64,000 bases of DNA, taken from assembly GCA_035222895.1 (NCBI GenBank), contig JAVYIG010001045.1, forward strand, positions 62,001 through 126,000, given 5' to 3'. How positions within the stretch are numbered: the stretch's first letter is position 1; each line of letters begins with the position of its first letter. Below are positions 53,901-62,800 of the stretch, piece after piece. Made by a program: the position numbers and the translations under genes. The stretch is from Strongylocentrotus droebachiensis. Taxonomy: Eukaryota > Echinodermata > Echinoidea > Camarodonta > Strongylocentrotidae. Below the pieces are notes generated by a model. It was not told where the DNA came from. It worked only from the letters and a program-made list of their open reading frames with translations, and made no database searches.

Positions 53901-55015
53901 ATCACTGACAGCTGGTAAAATATTAGCATAAATTTAATTGCATAAGACATCTTTGGTGAGCTTTTGTTTTAATTGTGAACTCCTATTACAATTTTGGTTA
54001 TAAACAGTCTCTGTAAGTAACTTTCTCAAGTACAATAACAATATTTTAGTCCAGTACTATCTACGTGAACACCTCAACAGAAAACATATAGTAACACACT
54101 TTACTAAAGACCTTCTTCTTCTTTCCCCACTAATGAAAAATGAGTGTTTATAAGAAGCGGAGATTGCTACTCTAGCAATATGCAATCCATAGTACACAGT
54201 TTAAAAAGAAAATTTGGCATGTACATGTATGGAAAAACACTTTTATAAAATATTACAGCCGGTAACTGTTCTGTGTTTCGTTGTCACTTGTACCCAAACA
54301 TACCCTTTATGTTGATCAGAAGTACAGAAGTAAACCTCCACATCCACTGCTCTTCCTTTTTTTGATACCACCATCGCAAAATGACAACGCTGTATAAAAC
54401 AGACTTTAACCATTCCATGGTCGAGTAGGAATGAGAATGCACCTCTACCAAAACAAAATTGGTTCGTGGGCATGGGTATTCTAGAGATTTATAAATAGGG
54501 ATAAAAACAGTACAAAATCTATGATGCAGGTACTTAAACGCCCTTGTCTTACTGTTGTTTCTAATGGCAAGTTCAATCTATTTTTAAACAATTGTTTCTA
54601 CAGCAAGATAATGTTTATCATCATTATTATGAAATGGTTCATCCAAGATGCTATCAAGTTCTATGTATTGCAAATAACAATTTTAACCACAGTTGGCTCA
54701 ATTTACAAATTTGTTGATGATGTGTTGATACATTTCTTGGGAGGTCCACTCGATCTTTCTGCATGCGTTGTACCTTTTGTTAGATACTGAGACACATATT
54801 ATACTTTCTCCCTTCAATTAAGCAATAGTATCAGTACGGTATTCAAATTATGTCACAGATGTATATCAATCAAACACCAGAAAAGCACCAGAAAACAACA
54901 CACCTTGGAGAATGCAGACACTATACTACGCTTGTACATTACAAAGAACTGAACACACATCTAAAAATCTTCTGATATTGCTAGTTTTGGAAGAACAAGA
55001 AATTTGAAAGATTTG
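51000..55015 (-). other. Probable long 3' UTR of integrin gene B
   Basis: About 4 kb downstream of the gene B stop is uniformly AT-rich, with few recognisable repeats, in contrast to the flanks. AATAAA on the minus strand occurs at 51007-51012 and 51948-51953. The T and A runs near 53140-53220 sit in a small inverted segment (GTTGTATTGCCCTTT and complement). Inference only. Confidence 0.45.
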
Positions 55016-55165
55016 TTATTCTTTAGCTGCAAGTCCTTTCATCATTGGTAAATCGGAGCCGTCTAATTCACCAGTAGGAGCCATGGGAGGTTTGATAGGC
55101 ATAGGAGCTGCATTTTCAATTTCATCCTCCCAGTCCTTGCGAGTCTTTCTCTTGAAGAAGCCACA
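55016..55165 (-). CDS. Gene B last exon: cytoplasmic tail
   Basis: Encodes CGFFKRKTRKDWEDEIENAA ... DGSDLPMMKGLAAKE, TAA at 55016-55018. GFFKR is the membrane-proximal hinge that binds the beta tail. Acceptor CTTAAG at 55166. Confidence 0.96.
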   Translation of the reverse strand, partial: CGFFKRKTRKDWEDEIENAAPMPIKPPMAPTGELDGSDLPMMKGLAAKE

Positions 55166-55743
55166 CTTAAGAATTAAAGAGGAATAAACAGAGAAGTGAT
55201 GATTAACTGTCTGGTGAAAATGCTACATGAATTATTCAAAAAACGGAATATCAATATTGGTATCATGATTATCAGCATCACTTGAGTCAAACCAATCATC
55301 ACCATCACTGTCATGGTCATCTTCATAACAACCGATATCATCATTATCATCACCACCCTAATCATTGGCATCATTTCAATGTCATCTTCATAACAATCAA
55401 CCAACATCATCATTATATCATCACTTTAATAAACATCATCTCTACCACCACCATCAGCATAACCATGACCATGGCCATTGCCATCATTATCATCTTTATC
55501 ATCATAATTACCATTCTTATATTCTAGCTTCATCATAGCTTCATTTAGCTTAATAGTCGTAACCATCATTATCTTCACCATCGCCATCACCATCATTACC
55601 ATCACCATCATTACCATCACCATCACCATCACAATTGCCGTCACCATCACAATCACCTTGGCACCACCATCAATATTACCATTACCATTACCATCACCAT
55701 CATCATCATCATCACCACCACCACCACCACCACCACCACCACC

Positions 55744-55777
<34 letters not shown>

Positions 55778-55896
55778 TCAACATCATCATCATCATCATC
55801 ATCATCATCACCATCACCACCATCACCACCACCACCACCACCACCACCACCACCACCACCACCACCACCACCACCACCACCACCACCACCACCACC

Positions 55897-55930
<34 letters not shown>

Positions 55931-58900
55931 TCATCATCACCATGTATTACCTTCCATAATAACAGTATGAGGAGGAGGAGTAGGAGCAGTCCTCCCAGGA
56001 TGCTGAGTATGATAACCCAGATAGGGACTTTGCCAGCACCTTCCATGTCTGTAAACATCTTGATAGGGAGCTGTAATGTAAGAGACAACAAACATTTATT
56101 ACCTGAATTAATGCAGAATTCTCAGTTTTGAAGAAGTCAACTTGTGATTAAACTTTTTTTTTTAAGAATGTGTATGGAGACAGAGGATGAGAAAGAAACT
56201 GAACATTTGGATAAAGAGCAAAATAAATTAAATCAATATATTAATAACATAACAATTATATAAGTTTCATGAAATGTCTTCTTCTTCATCATCATCATCT
56301 GTTTTCTGCTTTTCTTTGTTCTCTTCTCTTTCATCTTTTCCTTTGTCTTCTTCTTTCCTTTTCAAGGATCTTCTAATTTTCTCTTCAAACGTTTTTCCCT
56401 GCCACTCCTTCCTCCTTTTTCTCTTTTCACCCCTTCTTCTTCCCAGGGGCGGATCTAGGGGGTGTTTCGGCGGTTTAAACCCCCCCCCCCCCCCCTGGGC
56501 AGCCAAGTGAGAAAGAAAAAAAAGTAAAACAGTAAAAACTGTGTGATTTTTGGAAAATCCTGGATCCGCCACTGGGTCAAACACCCCCTTGGCAAAAAGC
56601 TAGATCCGCCCCTGCTTCCACATCCTAGTTACTCTTCTCTCACACCATCCATTCATCACCTAGCAACTGCATCTTCCCTGCACCCTCACCTGTATCATGT
56701 CTGGATTAACATCCTCTCCTTGCCCATGATTTCCATTATCCATCTGAGCGACCAGTTGAGCTTCTGTCAGAATCTCCACATAGCCAAGCTTCCTCTGTCA
56801 ATAGAGAAGTTAGCACCGTTATCAATGACCCATTTGAAAATTCAAACTTGCTTTTGATGATTACCGGTAACTAACTGTTCACTTTGATGTATATTCCATA
56901 TGTATTGTAATTTGTAGTTTTATTTGCACTTTTTTGTTTTAATAATATGTAATTGTTTATCAGTCTATTTAGTTTGTTATAGCGCTTAGAGACTTTGGTG
57001 GTAAGCGCTTTATAAGTAACGTTTTTATTATTATTATCATTATATAATTTTCTTATCGATATGAGGTGTCGTGGTCTAGTGGATATGTCACCGGGCCGTG
57101 GATCGCATGGCTTGCGGTTCAAGTCTTCTTATTTTTCTTTTCTTTTTACTTAGTTAAATACAACGTTTTCAATTACAAAAAGTATCACCACAGCACTAAA
57201 TTAAATGTCCTTTGGCAAGACATTAATCTACATTTGCCCCACTCCATTCAGGTGAGTACATGGCATAAATTATTTCCTTGAAGTGCTAGAGCGCCATAAT
57301 GGCAGCCATGCTAAAGCCGGGGTAATAATTGTGGAGTGCCAGGAGTGTCGGGTCTGACAAGTAGTACTTCATTAAAAATTATAAAAAAATGCTTTTTGGC
57401 AATTTCATTTACATAACCAAAAAGTGAACCTCGATTCTTCTTCTTTTCTAAACTCTCTCACTGTTTCTTACAATTTCGGCTGGTTTAACAGCATGCAATT
57501 TGAATATCAAAAAATCACCTCATTGTTTGTTGAGGAACATTTCCTTGAGTGATTATTTTCCAGATGCTATGTTGCTATACCCTACACCTCGGAACGATTT
57601 AACAACATGGAAGTTTGAGTGTCAAGTAGCTCCTCTTATTATTCAAAAGGGCATAAGTGATTTCCATTTCAATACAACGTTTTTAAATACAACACTGAAA
57701 ACAATGAGTGACGCACAATGGCTCAGTGGTAGAGCAGTGGTCTCATAACCAGGAGGTCCCGTATTGGAGGAAAAAATTGTAGTAGTGCCCTTTCGTAAGG
57801 CATTAATCCTCATTACCGAGTCCCTCGGAGAGGACTTCAAGCAGTCTGTCCCTCGTTGCTTACTTACAAGCATACATGCTTTCATAGAAATTATCGAGTC
57901 CAAAATACCCGGTCATCATCATCCATCTGGCTTACTCAGTGTCTCTCTAAGAAACGTGCTGGTGAATTGTCTTTCCCATTGATTGCTGCAAAACTGTGGA
58001 ACCAGCTAACTACTGCTGTGCAGACGGCCTCATCTGTTGACCAGTTCAAGAAATTACTCAAGTCACATCTATTCTGCTAGAAATTCCTTTATTATCTCTT
58101 TTGCTGTGTGACTAACTTTTGTTTTTAGGTGGCCCAAACATTGTGGAGCGGTGTGTGCAGCACTTTGTAACCGCAAGGAAAAGGTGCTACATCAAATATC
58201 TTTTGGATTTGATTGGAATGCAAACAAAGAAATCAAACTAAACCATTCTTACCGTGATCAGGGTGTCTTGCCACTGGATGGCCTCTATTTTGACCTGCAG
58301 GATATGACGGACTTGAAGAGGGTTGATGAAGCAGGTCAAGGCTACACACTTAGCCTTGGTGCAGCCCTAAATCAACAAAAAGAGAGCAAAATTGTAATGG
58401 CAATCAAAATTTTGGACAGAAAATACAAAAAATCCTGTAAAGAAAGGGTTTTTCCTAAGTGCGGTTTCTCTTCATCTAAATGGCTATAGAAATTATCTGT
58501 GAAATATTGTATATTTCAAGTTTCAATTTTTATTTGTTCCACATGTTACCAAAAATATAGACATACCGGTACATATAAAATAAAAATTATACAATACATG
58601 TAGTGTATATGAGCACGTCTTAATGATTCTCAATTCATATAATAGATTAAGTAGAATGTGAGATTATTGTGGGTAATATAAGCAACACAACATCGACGTT
58701 GGCTGAAATACGACGTAAAAATGCGTTATTTCCTTTTTTTAACATTTTTTCAAATTTGTCAAAATATCTAATATTTGTGGTGGTACACAAGTATTAGAAA
58801 TCGTTATATTCCAGCCGTTTCTGAACCGATTTTGATCAAACAAAAATGATTTGTCATTTAAATATTATGTTCTTTCAAATTTGACACTCAGTTTTTCATT

Positions 58901-59799
58901 ATCTCACAAAAAAAATATTTTGTATAGCGCCCTCTGCAACAGAACTCAACTATCCCTTTAAGTGTAGGGGTAATATGGATGATAATCATCAACCCACCAG
59001 ATGTTGCGTGCCCTCTGCAGGACCATAGATGGGGGTTATATCTTCCTCAGGGGCAGCCGGAAAACTGAAAGAGTCTTCTCTATATTTCTCCATCAGTCTT
59101 CGATTCTGGAGTTCAAGGATGTCCGCAATGTTGCAGGATCCAGTCCCTGTGCTCTATTGAAGTGAAATAAAAAATAAAACGTGATTACAAAATTTCAAAT
59201 ACACAGTCAAACCTGCTTTAGCAACCACCTGTATAAAAAGACCGCGTTTTTTTTCTCCTTTAAAAGTGTGTCCCATTTAAACTTACGTTAAACAAATTTG
59301 TACATAAAGACCACTTTTTAGGTCTCCCCTGAGCGGTCTTTATGTAGAGGTTTCACTGTACATACCTATTATTTGTTAAATAGAAAGAAACCTGTAATGA
59401 GCTGTAGAGCCTGGCACACAAATAATGCAAGGTACTTTTCATAGTTCCATGATTCCCCATCGAACACCAGAAATACAGTCAGTTGTATTCAGTCGGGGTG
59501 CACGGACCATTTACCATACTTACAATTCAAGTGTTATTGTTTTTATTACTCTTGTTGTTGGAAAACTTTATTATATGTGCTCAATCAGGATTGGCAAGAG
59601 AGGGTAATCTAAATCAAATATATCAGTCTGAGGAAGAAAATCTGTCAGATGAAAATTATACACGAGTATCACAAGTCGATCATTCCATGGATAGAGTTCT
59701 CTGGCAAAATTTTCTCTTCTATATGAATGTAACCCTTCTCTCTCTCTCTCTCTCACTCTCTCTCTCTCTCACTCTCTTTCCCTCTCTATCTATGTCCAA

Positions 59800-59831
<32 letters not shown>

Positions 59832-59861
59832 CTCTCTCTCTCTCTATCTGTCTCTCTCTCA

Positions 59862-59894
<33 letters not shown>

Positions 59895-62800
59895 CCTCTT
59901 CACACACAACATTACTTACGTCCGTTACTGAGATGCTCTTGATGAAGACGAGCCAATCCCCGTTGATCATACGCCATGGGATGTTGATAGTTAGGATAGA
60001 TTGGAATGGAAGCAGACCAGCACCATCATTGGTGATCTGAAAGAAAAACAATGAGAAGAAAAAAACCCACAACATTCATTTTTAGTCGATGATACATTGA
60101 TTGACCGATTGGTATATTGATGAATTTATCAAATGATAAGTCAATTGTATGATTGATTGATTGATTGGTCGGTCGGTCGGTCGGAACTGTCGGTCGGTTG
60201 GTTGGTTCATTCATTCATTCATTGATGGAACATACATATCACATTGGGAGCACATGTTTTTTCAGGAAAATATGACTGTTCCCCCATTCAAATCTAATCA
60301 GGAAATTATGGTTCTTATGAAACATAGTGAGAAGTGGTCCTTGTTCGATCTTATTCATCATGACTAATTTGCCAAACACAAATTATCTTAGTTACAAGCA
60401 ACCTTAAAGGTACTATGTCCCATTTGCAGGCCCAAAAAATGAAAAGTTAAATTCCAACTGCATTTGAAAGATAATACTAATTTAGAACTTCCCTAAAAAA
60501 GGTGGGGCTTGAAAATGTCTTCAAGAGGGAAAATAACGACTATTAGTTGTCAAATCGACTTTAGGGCTATAGAGCCCGAAAGTAATAGTCTTGATTTTCA
60601 GACAATTGTACCGAATGGTCATACGTTTTATGCTGCGCAAAGATTCAAACAGTTTAATCTTGGCCATCACAAGAAGTGGGTTATTGATGTAGACAAATGC
60701 TCATGTAGTCATGTACCCTTTACAACTCTTTTCATGTATGTTATTACCAAAGAAGAAAAAAGCCAGTCAGTCACTCAATAGTGTCTGACAGTGAAGTCTA
60801 GCAAGTATTTTGCATAATTTGAATATGAGGACACTGCTAACGTTTAAATTTCACAGATAGGACATACATGACATATTCATAATTCCTGCAAAGTTCTACA
60901 GCATTTGAGGTTGGCTGCAAAAGGGAAATAGTACCTTTAACATTCAATACCAGTATTTATAAATTATTCTTTGTATGATCTATCACAGTCTTTCACAGAT
61001 CCATTTCTCGGATTTTTTGCATCTCTGCAGACCAACTTTGTTTGGTGAAACCTGACCACCTACATAGAAAGACCACCAACGCAGCATTTCACCAATCCGT
61101 TGTAAGTACAAGTTCACCGACAATCCATTGAAATGCGTGTATTAAATCTAACGCATGTTTGAAAGGGATGTTGGTTAAATTGTACTTATGATGGATTCGT
61201 AGAGTGATGCCCAGGATACAAAGACACTGTTTCCTGCTTCCCTAGAAGTATTCCTTATTGAAACTCTATGGTATGAGGAGGCCCGATAGCTCAGTTGGTA
61301 GAGCAGAGGTCTCGTAATCAGGCGACCAGGGTTCGAAACCAAGGCGATGCGCTAGTTGCCCTATGGTAAGGCATTAATCCTCATTACCAGGTCTTTTGGA
61401 GAGGACCTAAAGCCGTAGGTCCTCTAGTTGCTTACTAACAAGCATTTATGATTTCTTAGACGTCAGGTAAAATAACCATCACTACTACAACTACTATGTA
61501 ACCTGTCCGTAACAACCACCTGCTTATGAAGACAACATTTCTTGTCTCTCTTTAGCGGTCTTCATATACAGGTACCACAGTTAGATTTCCCTTCAAACTT
61601 ACCTGGTAGGAGAGCGTAAATGGGGTACCAATGTAAGAGCCGTTGAAGTCGGGAGAGGTTGGATCAACGAACGCCATGTTAACTGCAGCCTCAAGTGATT
61701 GCTGTGCTGAGGCGGCATTGGCGTAGTTTGAGCTGTTACTGCTGTAGTACACACTTTCAGGAAAGGTGGACCTGTATGGTAAAGGGATCCGGTAAAAATT
61801 CTTGATTTAGCTCATGCTGCAATGATAATTATAAACCTTAAGGTCAGTCAGGGACCCCATGACTTTTACAAGCTGATCGCCTGTCTGATTATCAAGATAT
61901 TTATGATTGAAAATAGAAATCAAATTTTGTGTTTGCCAAACGGTTTTCATAACACTACAGTCTATTTAGGAAAACAAGTATGGTAAAATCGGTCACTAAA
62001 GTTTTTACTTTTTTGAGGCACTTCTTGATCATTTTGAAGCGTAAGTTTTTAGGGCTTCAATAAAACACCATATCACTGACACTGGTAACACGCAGGGCCG
62101 TGCATCTCAGATTTAACATTGTTAAATGATCCCTTTAACATGGAGAGTGTCAATTATTTCTCCTCAAGATAGTAGCTACTTTCACCGTTGTATTCTTTCA
62201 TAAAAATATCAGAGATGTTTAAAGTAATACATATTGCATTTTGTCTTTTCACACAGTATACCATCAAAAATGTTTATATTAATGGTGATGATGATGATGA
62301 TAATGGTGATGATGACAATAAAGGTAATGACGATGATGACAGTAACAAGAACATTAGACATTACACCAGCGATAATATCACACTAAAATTATATTGCACC
62401 ATATAAACATTTACCTTTTCATAGACGCAAGAATCACTATTACTATCTTACCAAGAGAAGTTGATGCTGAGGCAGGGATTCAAACCATGTACCTCATGAT
62501 CAACAGTCCAAAGTTTTATCTATCAACATTTCATCACCCTGCACTTGTGGGAGAAGCATTTTTTTTTAAATCAAATTCATATGTTTCACAAAGACTAAGA
62601 TCGACTTTAAGTTGGTTTTAACTATATGGCAGGCCGTTTATGCAACTGTTTGCTCTCACCATTTACTGGCATTGGTCTCTCAAGGGACGTACAAATCATG
62701 ATCACAAATCTATAATCCATTATTGAAGGTAAAAATATCATCTAAAGATCATAATGGTGAGAGCAAACAGTTGCATGAACGGCCTGCCGCAGTAAAGTCC

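Noticed and set aside
55426-56131. Poly-His, poly-Gly/Asp, poly-Pro/Ser proteins
   Set aside because: Six-frame translations of a CAC/ATC microsatellite. Only the LPIKMF...LLLWK part is real coding sequence.
58081-58250. Plus-strand frame GPNIVERCVQHFVTARKR as an unknown gene
   Set aside because: No family recognised and no support on that strand. The informative signal of the area is the antisense integrin exon at 58253-58366.
60509-60781. 90-codon frame as a small host gene
   Set aside because: Lies wholly inside a TTAA-ended MITE. No family recognised; kept only as a note.
61279-61345. Functional tRNA gene
   Set aside because: A and B boxes look good, but the same head is joined to the GGCATTAATCC SINE body seen at 30728 and 57709.
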